NCBI RefSeq assembly: GCF_030272615.1 | Contig: NC_081412.1 | Location: forward strand, 540,598,335 to 540,662,334 | Length of the DNA: 64,000 nt | From: Cryptomeria japonica | Lineage: Eukaryota > Streptophyta > Pinopsida > Cupressales > Cupressaceae | Reading direction: 5' to 3' | Part shown: positions 33,830 through 46,246 of the stretch, piece by piece | Layout of the letters: each line of letters begins with the position of its first letter | How positions within the stretch are numbered: position 1 is the stretch's first letter | Made by a program: the position numbers and the translations under genes | Notes under the pieces: generated by a model | Told to the model about the DNA's origin: nothing | Databases searched by the model: none | Seen by the model: the letters and a program-made list of their open reading frames with translations, nothing else

Positions 33830-36615
33830 TTAGGATTGCGCCCCCTTCTCCTGTTGAGAGGCAGAATGTTCAATGAACTTGGACACAATCTGATCAACCT
33901 CTTCCATCATGACATGTGGCAGCACACTGACTTTGAATTCTAATCCTTCCAAATCATCTACACATATAGCAAAAGCAATTTCCCAATCTAATTCCTGTTT
34001 TTGGGAAGCATCTCTGATGGACAAGAGGTTCAATGCCTTAGCCAGATTCTGCTTCAAGACTGGTCCAGTGGAGAAGATTTCCTGTATCTTGGTCTTTACA
34101 TTTTCTAACTCCATATCCTTCTCTCGGATGGTTTCTTGAATTTCTTTTATTTGCGTGCAACCCATGTTCAGTGCCAACTGTTGAAGTCATATGCAGCTCC
34201 TGCTTCAATTATATTTCCATCAATTAGTTCTTGCTTCGAAACTCCTTTCAATTCTCTAAGGCATGGGACAATTTTGTCTTGAATATCCTGGAGATCAGCC
34301 CATGCTTCTGCCATGCTTGCAATCCTGGAGAGTAAAGAAGAGGTTTGTCCATATGTTAGTGCTAACCTTTCCACAAATGTGGCTGCCTCTTTAATTGTGC
34401 TTTCTATCCATGCCTTGGTCTCTCTGGTTGTTACTACTTCTTCCTCAGAACTTCTGACTGTTTCTTGTGGATTCAAGAGTGGAGCTTCTAGATTGGCTTG
34501 GTTATGTGGCTTAGTCAAGTGTTGAATGTATTCCCTCAGGCGCTCAACTTCTTTCTTATATTCCTTCTTCTTTTCTACTTCCTTGTCCACTCTTGCCTTC
34601 ATGAAGCAACTGAATTATCCAAGTCTTTAGCTTCCTGCTTCTTGGTAGTTGGTCCTAAACTGATTGTAGTGACTTCATATTCATGGGGACCAATATCACC
34701 CTTTGCCATGTCTACGTTTGGTACAGCAATTTGCACTGTCTTGCAGCCAACTTCATCTCTCTGGATGGTGGAAAACCTTCTGGTTGCTTCTTTGTGGCAA
34801 CATGTTCTAATTTGGCCAAGAAATCTGCCCCATCATCTTCTTCTTGAACTTCTATTTCTTGTCTTTTTACTTTCAATCTTTCCTTCAACCAATCAGGAAC
34901 AGTGGGTTGCTCAATGCCTTCCACTTCTTGATTGCCTTCTTAACATGTGATACCCCGAAGGGCGGAAATCATTCCTTCTTGAAATTCACCTTCCTCAACA
35001 TCCATTTCATTGTCCGACTCCAATACTTTTGTGCTAGTAGGAGATGGAGGCTGCTCGTTTTCTTGATGGATTGACTCTACGTTTCCTTCATGAACTGGGG
35101 GAAGGAATTTCCATCTCTGCCAATGACTCATCAATGGCCAATATGTCATTTATGTTTGCTAATGTGGCAGAACGAGATGGTTCTAGCCTTTGTTTCTTCT
35201 GATTTGGTCCTTCATTCAAAACTGCTTTCCCTTTCTTTTTAGCACTTTCGATTGGTCTGGCACTTTGAGATGCCTCTGCATTTGAAGAACATTCCTCTTT
35301 TTCACCCATCAAGTCATAAGCCAAGGTTATATTTCTCCATCTTAATCTATGACTTTGCTGATCAACCCACAACCTGGAATATTTCACAACTGGTCTCATC
35401 AAGATGTTCAAGTCTACATGCTCTAGTTCTGACCATTTGATAGGAGGAAGAGGTGCATGCTCATCAAAGCTAGGCTGAGTATATTCTGCATTATCTTCCA
35501 ACTGAACCGGCACAAAGAAAGGTTCAGTCATTCTAATCAAGCTTACTGGCAGTCTGGACCATAGTTTTTTCCTGATGTCAAACTCATCCACAACATTTGC
35601 TCAAAAATCCTCTATGTCCACTATGTCTAAATCTTTCTCCATTCATTGATTCAATATTGTTGTGAGGATCATAATTAGCTCTAGGTCGGTAGAATGTAAA
35701 GGGATACCACTGCACTTCTAGCCTAGCACTTTCAGGTTGCTTCTACTATGGGACAAGATTCCTCCATATTTCCAATAAAGAATGGAAAGGATATAGTTGC
35801 CTTCTGTCTTATTCTTTTAAAGCTCTGATATGTTTCTAGTTGTTAGAGAGCTTCAAGTAGGACCATCCTATTGGTTGGATATATCGGAAGTCGGTAAGGA
35901 CAACCGTCAAAACCTTGGACCCTTATATATGTAAATTTCGGAAACTAGATAAACTAGGACCCATACTTAATGATTACACTTTTGGCTTCAGGAGGTAGCC
36001 TTTGGTGAGTTCCTCCTTGTAGTGTCCTTGTGATGTACATCAGGAATGCATCATTGACTCACTTGAAATGGCTTCTCTCCTTGAGCTACAGATGAGGATA
36101 ACAGTCATAAGACTTGAATTCATATTCTCCATTGCCAACTACGCCTCTGCAGATTAGTCCGAAATATCTAAAATTTCTGACCAATGAGTAGATAAATGTA
36201 GGACCATGTAGAATGACTTTGTCTTCTCCAAATTTATCAATTGTTCATGAAGATTGTTGCTGATTATGCGGGATCAATTGAACATCTTGACTCCTGAGGT
36301 AATTTCATCAATGAAATAGTACATCCATGTCTTGAATGGCACTCCCTGAGGGCTGCCCATTATCCTATTCAACAGTAGGATGATATCACCATATTCTTCT
36401 TTGAAGTATGGGCGCAACAGATTCTTTGGCACTTTCCCTTGGGGTCTTTTCTTTTCCAACCATGACTTGTTAATATTTGCTACACAAAGTTTAGACTGGT
36501 TATCATAGATCCTCTTGGTATCTTCTTTGGTCTTGTAGGAGGTATTATTGTAGTTTGGAATTCCAAATGTCTCTTGAATGGCTAACTCTAAAAGATTAGC
36601 TAAAACCCTTCCATC
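33830..36615 (-). pseudogene. Decayed homologue of the unit A ORF in C, main part
   Basis: The reading from 36615 gives the ITLLNR-like stretch (DIILLLNRIMGSPQG) and a W-to-stop change (TGA at 36271-36273) exactly where unit A has the HWARMIS tryptophan. The FTYIRVxG...PYRLP block is at about 35850-35940, a charged middle at 35088-35591, a helical segment at 34168-34602, and a C-terminal end (34177-33830) that aligns to the end of the unit A protein. Several frame changes join these. Its N-terminus lies on the far side of B at 40773-41076. Confidence 0.85.
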
Positions 36616-36620
36616 AGGTG
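36616..36620. repeat. Target-site duplication AGGTG, left of unit B
   Basis: It is identical to 40768-40772. Taking out B and one copy rejoins the ORF of C. Confidence 0.95.
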
Positions 36621-37494
36621 TGTTGACGTGTATTTTGTACACCATCATACACAGAATAAAATACCTAAAGGCATCTTATCCTCTCTTGAGAAAATAGTCT
36701 CTAACTGCTGAAGATTCGCGTAAAGGATCAGTTAGGTAGACTCCAAGGTTCTTTGATGTAGGGTCTCTACGTGTGGACAAGCTCCAGTGGTATGATGTGA
36801 TTTGCTGGGATCACAAGGGGACTTACATGTGATGATTGAACTTCCGATCTGCTTTGCTGGACACAGGCTCTTACTAACTTAGATTTGGAAAAAAATGAAA
36901 AAAGGATAAGGGCGAAGAGAGGATCTAATCCTAATACTAAGAATGTAGGAGCAATGACTTGATTTTTGATGAAACTCTAACTAGGTCTTGTTTTGACATC
37001 AATGGAACATCTACACAAGACTAGTGCGATCTTCTAAGGGAGCTTTATGATGTTCAAATCATCACCGCAGGCATAGATACCATCCAAGTTGATGCATATC
37101 AATGAAGAAGCCACAAATTGAAATTGAGCTTAAGCTGAACGATTCCAGTTGACTACACAAGACAAGTCTGCAATCAACAAACTACTAGTAGTATGGATAT
37201 ACGAATTCCACCATTAATCAATCACATTTCCTCCATTCATCTAATCATCTACCATCTAGGATTGAAGACTCAACAAGAAACCATGCAAATTGCAAGAAAA
37301 CGACATATTTCACCATTACTTCAATGAAAATGGAATTTGTTTACAATCAATGGCAACAATTTCTTGCCTTGTCCTCCTATTCTACTCTAATTGCTATTCT
37401 ATCAACTACATTCTAACTCTTCCAACTATTTACATGCTATCTCTAACTTATTGCTAATTATTTCTCATTAGCCTTTACAAATGAAATGCCTGGG

Positions 37495-37502
37495 CTTATA
37501 TA
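37495..37502 (-). promoter_or_regulatory. LTR-type TATA box of B
   Basis: TATATAAG on the minus strand, 874 bp from the 3' end of the unit; in unit A the distance is 866 bp. Confidence 0.6.
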
Positions 37503-37899
37503 GTGCCCACAATACAATTTGATGGCTTAGATCAATTCAAGATCAATGGCCAAGATTTTACAATGAAAACCCTAATTAGGGTTTGTTACAACCATTACAT
37601 AACATTTAATGCTTGACCAATGAAATAATTGTATTGCTTGGACACATGTCCCTTCTAGAAAAATCGACCAATGGATAGCCAGGGTAGGTACATCGGAGTT
37701 TGTGCCACCTTCCATGAGTTAAGTACATTGAATCTGGACATGCTGAGGTGGACCACACTAACTGGAGGAGTGATGACTGGGATGCCACCTCATCTGACAC
37801 TTGTAGCTTACTAGATATTCAATTTGATGTCGTTGAGAGGCTATCTTTAATTAACTCTTGTTCTAACTCCTTTTGTCCTTGATGCGCAAGATGATGATG

Positions 37900-38045
37900 T
37901 ACCTCGCCTTGGAACGCTAGATTGAAAGAGGTCGCCCTTGGCCTGGCTTGATCGTCCCGGCGAAGACCGTCCTGGCGAAGACCGTCCTGGCGAAGACCGT
38001 CCTTGATCCGGCTTGATTTTCCTTGAAGAGATCTCCATTTGATGC
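37900..38045 (-). repeat. Short GGACGGTCTTCGCCA triplicate in B
   Basis: Just past the splice acceptor, CGAAGACCGTCCTGG is repeated at about 37964-38003, in the place where unit A starts its ORF. It may mark the ORF deletion junction. Confidence 0.5.
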
Positions 38046-38540
38046 CTACACAACATTTCAAAATTAGTACCATGATTTTGCAATACATAACATAAATTAT
38101 AGAGCAAATTTTAGGAAACTTAATGATAAGTCCTTTATTAATCATTTCCTAAAAACGACTATTGAGCTATGAATTCAAAATTTAAGCTATGACGATCAAC
38201 GTTCAAAATCAAAACAATAAATCCATATCGCCATACCTCTCTTGAGAGCTAACTCTAGAATGCAAAAACAAGGAAATCGCCTAGGCAAAATCAAAATTAG
38301 ATGGCTTCGACGTGATCTTCTTTAAATGAACAATCCCTTTATCAATTCATCACCCTTGAGGATATCTTTGACGTGGTCTTTGGCAAGTTCGCCCAACTTG
38401 AGACTAAGCTCGCACTCCTTTGATGATGTCTGCGCCCTCCTCTTGAATGACAATTTCGCACCTCCTTTGTATACTCCAAATCGCATATGAAGGAGGATGC
38501 TTGAACAATGATTTAAAAATGAAATAAACACCTCCTTCCC

Positions 38541-38546
38541 TTTATA
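38541..38546 (-). promoter_or_regulatory. Internal TATA box of B
   Basis: GGTAAGCGCCTATAAAGG on the minus strand matches the context of the unit A internal promoter. Confidence 0.6.
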
Positions 38547-38888
38547 GGCGCTTACCTTCATATTGATCTTAGGCCGACTTTGGTAAATAAGACAAATTTA
38601 AAATAAACTTAAAAGGCCGACCCTTGTAAAATGAAACAAATTTTAAATCAAGCGCCCCATTTGATTTTATTTTTTTTTAAATTAATTATTAATTATTAAA
38701 TGCCAACGTTTTTTAATTTAACAATTTCGATTTTTTAGAAGGCAAAAACAATTAATTAATATTAAGTGCAATATTTAAATGCCATTTAATTGAATTTTCA
38801 AAAATTATCGATTTTCTTAGCATTTAAATAAATTTAAAGAAATGTGTTCGAGCGCCAAATTTTTGAAAATGAAATAATACGTACCTCA

Positions 38889-40358
38889 TCGCCCTGGTCC
38901 CTGACTGAGGGACAGGAGCGATCCATCAATTTGGTCTTGATTCTTGCAATTTCGACGTCCAAAGTCTTCATCTCCACGTTCAAATCGACATTTTTATTAG
39001 GTCCTTCGAGCTTGATTGACTTGTTTGTGCGAAGGAATGTCTTTAAGATGCAATATCGCCCTGGTCCCTTGGAGAGGGACAGGAGCGATCCTAATGTTTT
39101 CACTTGAAATTCTCCATTTGGATATCAACTTTTCCTCGTATGGTGAATAATAACCTTGCTTGTTCATTCCATGCTTGTTCCACTTGATTTTCACAAGGCA
39201 TTTTGATGTTTAAAGGATCATCGCCCTTGTCCCTTGGAGAGGGACAGGAGCGATCCTTGTCTTTTCTCCATTTTAAGCTCAAACTGGTAATATTTAACGT
39301 CTATCTCCCTTTGTATCGCCTTCCAAATGATATTTAAAACCTTGTGCAACCTTATTTCAACGTGATCTTTAAAGGATATCATGTGTTTTAGTAAATATCG
39401 CCCTGGTCCCTTGCTGAGGGACAGGAGCGATCTCCATGTCCTGGCTCAAATTTGCAAACACTTGATCTTCGTTCTTCGTTCATTGTCTTCCAAAGGACGT
39501 CCTTTACTTCGCCAATCCTTGCATTGTCTTGATTTTGAAGGAGCATGAGTGTTTTTGTAAAAATCGCTTTGGTCCTTGTCCAAAGGACAGGAGCGATATA
39601 GGCTCTTTATACAAATTGGTGATCGTTTAACGTTTGAAGCCTTTGTATATCATCTTCTAATCATGCCTCGGACCTTTTACCACTTTGTAAAACCTTAACT
39701 TCACGTGATTTTTGAGAGATTTGGCCAATATGATAAACATCGCTCTGGTCCCTTGGAGAGGGACAGGAGCGAACTTCAAGGTTTTGAGCTTGTTCTTGCG
39801 TTCTTCAACTTGCCATTACCTTCAATGCGTGAAATGACGTCCCTTGATTCCTCTTGGTGGCTTGATGCTTGTTTAACTTTCGAAATCTATGCCTTTATGC
39901 AATTTTCGCTCTGGTCCCTTCCTAAGGGACAGGAGCGATCTGGGTCTTAGAGTGTAAATCTCTTCATTGTGATGACCTTTAAGTGCTTGTGCTCGATGAA
40001 GATGTCTTGAAATGTCCTTGCCACCCTCGTTCCTTGTCTTAGAAGGTCTTGAACTTGGAGGAACGGCCTTGAACCACTGTATCGCCCTGGTCCCTTGGAG
40101 AGGGACAGGAGCGATCCATCCCTTGTGGCCTTCATTCCACTTTGTCAGGTCCCAAATTTATATTCAACGGACTCGTCATGCTCTACCCCATTCATCCATG
40201 CCTTTGATGTCTCGATTCGTCCAAACAAGGTCAGGAATGGCTCAACTAAGCATTTTCGCTCTGGTCCCTTGGTGAGGGACACGAGCGATTCGCCTTGGTC
40301 CCTTGGAGAGGGACAGGAGCGCTTTTCGCTCTGGACCCTTGGAGAAGGAGACGAGCGA
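38889..40358. repeat. Phased hairpin array in unit B (eleven copies)
   Basis: Copies of the 33-bp hairpin, here TCGCCCTGGTCCCT...AGGGACAGGAGCGA in plus reading, start near 38889, 39055, 39221, 39398, 39563, 39740, 39906, 40082, 40256, 40290 and 40325. The regular spacings are 166, 166, 177, 165, 177, 166, 176 and 174 bp, and the last three copies are adjacent. Confidence 0.92.
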
Positions 40359-40772
40359 AATTTGACTTTTCGCACTCTCAATCAGGACAATTTTAATGGA
40401 ATATAACAGACATTTCCTTCTATGTTTCTTCTTTCTTATACTTTAAGTTATATTCCATATATACTTTCAGGATGTTTGAGAGTGGTTTCAGACCTCCAGG
40501 AGTTATATTGCAAAATCTAGTTTTTGGAGGTTTTTTCAGTTTCAGACTTAGTCAAATTTCAGGATCAGGACATTCCGGACTTAGCCAAATTTCAGGATCA
40601 GGACCTTTACTCAAGCCGGACTTGCTATCCTATTGATCCCCTGGGCGACGTTCAAAATGCAAAGGCCAACTAACAAAACCCTAAAAAACCTAGAAAACAA
40701 ACCCTAAAAAGCAAAAAAAACATGGGTCCCCATTTGCAATGGGGCGATGTGTGAAAACGTCACAACAAGGTG

Positions 40773-41076
40773 CAATGATCTCTCTTAATTGTGCATTGTA
40801 GTGGATAGCACATTCAACTATCAGCTCAGCACATTCTTTAGCCGAAGGAAATCCATCTGCCTAGACGATGCCATTTCTCATCATCTGGCAAGCAATGGGT
40901 GTCGGCAGGTATCCATCATGCCCATACATTCTCTTTTTGAATTCTTCCAAATCAACATGTCTAATGTCAATGTCTGTGACATTCTTCCATTTAGATTTGA
41001 TTTTCGATTCTGGCTGTACTCCTTTACTGGCAAACTTCATTGGTGCTTTTCTGGAAGGTGTTCCTTTGGTGGTCAT
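40773..41076 (-). pseudogene. N-terminal piece of the C ORF, cut off by unit B
   Basis: The reading starts MTTKGTPSRKAP at 41076, five bases after an acceptor TTATGCAG|G. It continues through SKWKNVTDIDIRHVDLEEFKKR, which aligns to the SKWSNIGDTNLGNFSVKKFR region of the unit A protein. The frame ends at TAG codons near 40860, before the insertion. Confidence 0.8.
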
Positions 41077-41080
41077 TAAC

Positions 41081-42121
41081 CTGCATAACACATGAAAATT
41101 CAATATTATTTTCAAGACAACTTGCTGATTTTAATTTTGATTTTAGACCCTTTTTTTCTTGAAAATTTCACTTTCAACTTGTCAAAAAAGACTAAATTTC
41201 TGCGAAAAAGCAGACTGAAAGTGAAGAATTTGGTCTAAAAATTGATGAATTTTCAGAGAAATAAGACATAACGGGTAGAAGAATTCAGTCAAATTCAGAT
41301 TTTGGATCATTGAAATTGCTCTGTGACTGAAATTCACCTTTAATTCTGAAAATTTTGTCTTAAAATCAGAAAAAAGCACTTTGTTCTTGTGTTTCAACAC
41401 TCAGAAAATTTTACTCCTTCAAAATTCTTCTTCAAAAATCTAAGAGAAAACTTCTTATTAATTGCTCTCCAAATTTTCAACCTGAATAGTGAATTTTGAA
41501 AGTGACAGGTTGAAAATATATAGAGTTTAAGGATTTAAAACTTAGAAGCTTCATCTTTGTGTTTTTTTTTGTTTTTTCTAATTTTTTATTAGCTTTTTGT
41601 GTTTTAATGCTTTAAATCTTTCCAAAATGGAAAGTTCTATTTCTCTCTCAAAATTTCATCCTTGGCTAAGGAATCTTCTAGAACTTTCTCACAAATTCCA
41701 AAATTCTTGAATTTTTCAAAATATTTCTTAGTGTTGAAATTATTTTCCTTTTGAAAATAATTTCAAGTGTTGGAAAATAATTAAAAATATTTGATGTGTC
41801 AAGTTTATTTTTCAACCCATTCGTTGATTGACCCTTGATTCCATGTGCTTATTTTTTGTCAAAATTATTTTTCCTTTAGCCACTTTTCTCTCTACGTCAT
41901 GGCAAGTTAATTGTCTATGTATCTTACACAGGTCATGGGCGAATTTTCATTTGGCTTAGGCATCTTCACATATTCCATTTATGCCTGGGTTGAGCGTTGA
42001 ATTTTGATCTTCCCTTCTTTCAAACTTTTAAAATTAAGAGGTCATTTAAGCAAAGCCCTAGTTTTAAATTTCAAATTCCGAGAAAATTACATTATTCTTT
42101 CCAATTTATTTTCCCTAGTGC
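41081..42121. other. AT-rich promoter-proximal part of LTR C
   Basis: It contains the minus-strand TATA box (41517-41523) and a likely leader intron. The left edge of the antisense gag-protease block falls somewhere between about 41900 and 42120. No gene beyond these. Confidence 0.5.
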
Positions 42122-44818
42122 ATGAGTTTTACTACTATTAGTCCTACCTATAGTATCCCTGTTAGGAGAAGTTGTATAATTAAGGCTGCCCAAGGTTTAA
42201 TTACCGAGGACATGGAGCCTAATGTGGCTAGCTTTTTCAATGATGATATTGTTGCCTCTTCTCATCCTTCAGATATTCCTGTTTATCCTCTTGATAATTC
42301 TCACAATGACGAAGAATCAATAACTAGAGTATCCGTTGACCAATTGTCGAATATGGACAACCAATTTGACAATCTTCAACAATGGATGAGTCAAGAATAC
42401 CCGAAAAGTAATGCTCGCCCATTGATTGAAGGATTCAAAAGAATGATTCAAAGTGATAAACATGGTGTTGATATCTTGCGTGGTATTTCTCATATTGTTG
42501 ATTCTAATATAATGCCTATGAAGAGTTCTGCTGAAAACCTAGGTTATACGCAACCTCCTAATCAAGTTAATCATTCTATTCCTTTAACAACTCCTATGAA
42601 TAGTGTTCCTACCTTCACATCAAACATCATGGCTACTTCTACACAAAATGTCATACCTACAAATGTTAGTCATGGGGGCAATACCTCTTCTTTCATTCCT
42701 CCTACCATGAGTGTTCCCCTTGTTACCCAATCACATTCACCACCTATAAAAGTTATTCAAGGGGGCAACTCCTTTAATCATAATTCCTTTATTCCTCCCA
42801 TGAGTCTTCCATGTGGTACCCAATCTTCTCCATTACCCACTTATCATATTGTTCCACCTCCTTATTCTCAACCTCTCCCTTCATTCAACAATGCTACTCC
42901 TCCCTCTCAATCAAACACGTCTAATTTCAATCCTTCTACCGAAGCTACAATCAATAGCCTTTCCCAAATAGTATCTTCCTTACAACAACAAATAGCTTCT
43001 ATAAATCAATCCAAGTATAATGTGCCCACATTTGATGTAGCGAGCCCATCCAATGACATTATTAGATCCATTCTTCCTAAACATGTAGAAGTCTCTCAAT
43101 TGGAACTTTATAATGGAAAAGGAGATCCTTTAACTCATATTAAAACATTCCAAACTTTGTGTAGTGACTTTGCTCATGATCAAAGGTTGTTAGGAAAATT
43201 GTTAACTAGAACAATAAGGGATAGAGATTTGCAATGGTATCATTCTTTGCCTCCTTATTCTATTACTTCTTTTCAACAACTGGCTAATGCTTTTATTCAA
43301 CAATTTCACAATAATATTGGTCCTAAAGTTACTTTGACTGATTTTATTGGTAGATATAAGCATTTGTATTCTCAGATTTCTTTTCCTGTGCCTGATCAAG
43401 ACATTCAAAAGATTTTCATTGCTAATTTACGAAAAGACATTAGGGACAAACTTATTTTAAATGAGTTTACTTCCTTTCCGTAGTTGTGCGCATTACTTCA
43501 CAATTATCAACTAACTGTGAGTCAATTGGAATAATCATCTTCTTCCATGGATCTAAGTGATAAGGGTGATGGTGCTCAACAACTATTTGTGAAGTTCAAA
43601 CCAAAAAAAGGATTCATCAAATTCAATGACAACAACAACAACAACAGTCAATTCATAGGTGCTATAGGTGTGCCTCCTTTGTCTAAATTGTTTAAAAGAG
43701 AAAAAGAGTTTACTCATTTGAATGAATCTTTACATAGCATTATGTCTCAGTTAATACAAAGGAATGTGTTGAAACTTACCCAAATCAAACCAATTGATCC
43801 TTCTAAAACAACTTCCACTTACTTTGATGCTAAATATTTTTGTCAATATCATCGTTAGCCTGGTCATGATACTGAGAAGTGTTTTTCATTGAGAAGTAAG
43901 ATTCAAGAATTGAGTGATAACAACACTATATATGTGGCAAGTGTGAATGATAAAGGAAACAAATCCGTAGCTCCTCCTAATCAGAACCTTCAAATTTTCA
44001 CTGATCCTTTACCAACCCATTCCACTAATGTGATTGAGACTGAACATCTTGCTTTCTCTCCCAATGACGTGACCATTGAATCTAATAACGTGGTGAACCT
44101 TGTAGATCAAAAATAACCTCCTAAGGATTTGTGCATAACATTTGATCCTAGTGAGACCATTAAGGCACCTAATGGCCCATTATACATAAGTGCAAAAATC
44201 AAAGGTATACCCGCTAGAGGAGTCCTTATTGATCCTTCTTGCATGGTAAATATGATAACTGAAGAATTTCTTTATACTTTGCAATTGCATCAAGTGATAT
44301 ATGATGATACTGGTGTGATACTTAATATTTTTGATGGCTTCTCTTGTCCTACTATTGGTTCTATAACACTTCCTATCAAAATTAGCACTAAAGGCTTAGA
44401 TGTTAAATTTGTTATCATTCCTACATCTGATCAATTTCGTGTGAAGTTGGGACATCCTTGGCTCTCTTCCATGAAAGCGATCGCTTCTACTGTCCACAAG
44501 TGTTTGAAATGTCCTCATAATGGTGAAATCATAACTGTTAATCATAGCATATTTCAACATACAATGAGGCATGGAGATGTTTGTCTTGATTATTTTGGTC
44601 CGAACAATTCAAGCCGCTTGAACCTAGAAGTGATGCTCTCTTTAAATCATATCAAAACTGGAAAAATGAAATGATTTTATCCTTGAGTAAACCTAGAAAT
44701 CCAACACTTAGCATTCCTCTTGATGATCATATACCCCTTCTTGGGGATAATATTGTTCTTCCTCCTAAGGAAAGAAATAATCTTCTTCCCAAGGAGGCAC
44801 CTATTCCTTTCTCCTAAA
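42122..44818 (+). pseudogene. Gypsy-type gag-protease block in antisense inside LTR C
   Basis: One reading frame stays open from 42122 to 44674 apart from four stops (TAG 43481, TAA near 43532, TAG 43856, TAA 44114). A shift near 44674 leads into a short tail ending at 44818. The protein has a P/S/N/Q-rich N-terminus, a Gag core at 43090-43480 (LELYNGKGDPLTHIKTF, LQWYHSLPP), a finger of form C-x2-H-x4-H-x4-C around 43842-43880 and a protease-like region near 44220 (VLIDPSCMVNM) in which the usual DSG/DTG is DPS. No reverse transcriptase follows, and no LTRs or PBS border it. Each stop could come from a CAA or CAG codon. Confidence 0.85.
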
Positions 44819-44892
44819 TAATCTCTTTTCCTTGGCTTCATTGGACATTGCTTTATGTTTTACCTCCTTGTCTTTGCCAACCCTCTCCCATC

Positions 44893-45560
44893 ATGGGCGG
44901 ACTTCAGACTAGCTTGGACAATTCTCCCAAGGCGAACTTCATGCTCTAATAGCCAAGGCGGACTTTGACACCTTTTTGGCATGTTGCTTTATACATAGGC
45001 GGACTTTGGAGGTCTCTCGCCAACTTCAACTTAATTTCTTTTTATGCCAGGGTGGACTTGGAAGATCTCTTGCCATCTTCTCTTTGGCAAGGCGGACTTG
45101 GAGGCTCCTTGGATAAGGGCAGACTTTGGAGTGCATCAGCCATGTCTTGCTTGGCTTGGCGAACTTTGACACAGGTTTTGCTTTATTCATTCATGCCTTA
45201 GCCAATTTCATCATGTCAAAACCTTTCCTAGTTGGACTTTACCTCCTTCTTACCACCTCCTTTGTTTGCTTTGTCTTGGACATTCTAAACCATAGGTAGG
45301 AGTTTGCTTAACTCTTGCCATGGGTTTCTTACCTAAAGGTAGGAGTTTGCCATTGATAAGACATCTTTCCTTATATGCCTAGGTGGAGTTTGAAGGTGTC
45401 TAGCCAACTTTGCTTCTTGCCATGGGCGGACTTATGTGTCTTTTGCCATGGGTGGACATGAGGAGAGCTTGGACATCCAAGTTGATGTGCCATCTTCCAA
45501 GCTTCTAGACAAGGCGGACTTCAAACTTTGTCTGCCATTCTTCCCTTGGGCGAATTTGTC
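44893..45560. repeat. Array of about fifteen GGCGGACTTTGGA-like motifs in LTR C
   Basis: Variants such as GGCGGACTT, GGCGAACTT and GGTAGGAGTTTG recur every 25-60 bp, often next to GCCAA/TTGGC pairs that can form stems. The array occupies the position of the hairpin arrays in A and B, but the sequence is different. A related phrase (GGGCGAATTTTCATTTGGC) occurs at 41938, on the other side of the gag-protease block. Confidence 0.65.
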
Positions 45561-46246
45561 CTTGATGCCATTTTTTCTTTCCAAATCCAAACACATTCAT
45601 TTCATCTGTTATGTTCATACATGATCTGCCATATTGATGTTGGATTTATCTGGAACAAAAACCCTAATTAGGGTTTCCACCTTGCTTTTTGCACTTGGAG
45701 ATGTAATTTTTCAATTCTGAGAACATGCACAGTTATGATATGGTCTGAGGATCAAAACCCTAATCTCATAAAAAAAAAGAAAAAACATAACCTTGTTTTT
45801 TGTGCTTAGAGGCAAAACTTTTCAAATTTGAAGACATGGGCGCTGACCAAATGACCTAAGGAACAAAACCCAGGTTCCACTTTCAAAAAAGCAAAAAGCA
45901 AGCCAAAAAAGTTGCTTCCCGGATTGTGCCCAAAGTGCCAAAAATCAAACTTTGTAAATTTAGAAAAAAGCAAAAAAAACAAAAATTCCTAAAAATAGAA
46001 AGTTGTCAGAAATGACCCAAAGCAATTGTGATCCTTGTCCTTCAAACCTTCTAAGCACTTTGACAATATTCAAACATGATTCTGAGCAATATTTCACTGC
46101 TTGGCTCGAGATGACTTCAGAAACTCTGTCTCAAAACTCTTAAAGAAAATGGATTTATGAAACTACAAAGCTAGGGAAAAACCCTAAAAAGCAAAAACAA
46201 GGGGCCCCCATCTGCGATGGGGCGATGTGTGAAATAGGTCACAACA
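45561..46246 (-). other. 5' terminal part of LTR C
   Basis: Non-coding; contains CCCTAATTAGGGTTT (about 45661), AGGGTTTTT runs and the terminal hairpin next to TGTTGTGACC. Its end matches the starts of A and B. Confidence 0.65.

Larger units (their letters stand above)
36621..40767 (-). mobile_element. Unit B: 4.1-kb solo LTR of the same family, lacking the ORF
   Basis: On the minus strand it begins TGTTGTGACG, ends ACACGTCAACA, and has perfect AGGTG duplications. It aligns with unit A over the hairpin array, the AT-rich part, the internal TATA (38541), the leader intron (38046-38236) and the terminal 0.9 kb with its second TATA (37495). It jumps from just after the splice acceptor to the 3' region, with only about 0.4 kb (37620-38045) where A has 3.2 kb of ORF. 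B sits inside the ORF of C, so it is younger than C. Confidence 0.9.
32871..46246 (-). mobile_element. Giant LTR C (5' LTR of a truncated Gypsy-type element), carrying insertion B and an antisense gag-protease block
   Basis: On the minus strand it starts TGTTGTGACC at 46246 and ends CACCAACA at 32871. Without B (4.15 kb) it is about 9.2 kb, and without the antisense block about 6.4 kb. It has the family plan: terminal CCCCAT/ATGGGG hairpin, repeat region (44893-45560), AT-rich stretch, internal TATA (41517-41523), acceptor and ATG near 41076, a decayed homologue of the unit A ORF, and a second TATA (33682). The flank at the right is GGGCC; the left side runs into PBS and gag, so no matching duplication is expected. 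C is the only copy that shows these units are LTRs. Confidence 0.72.

Noticed and set aside
38844-40406. Repeated peptide reading such as SLGEGQER or GPLERDRS through the hairpins as a repeat protein
   Set aside because: Frames are broken between units and vary from one hairpin to the next. Spacers carry stops. The constraint is on self-complementarity.
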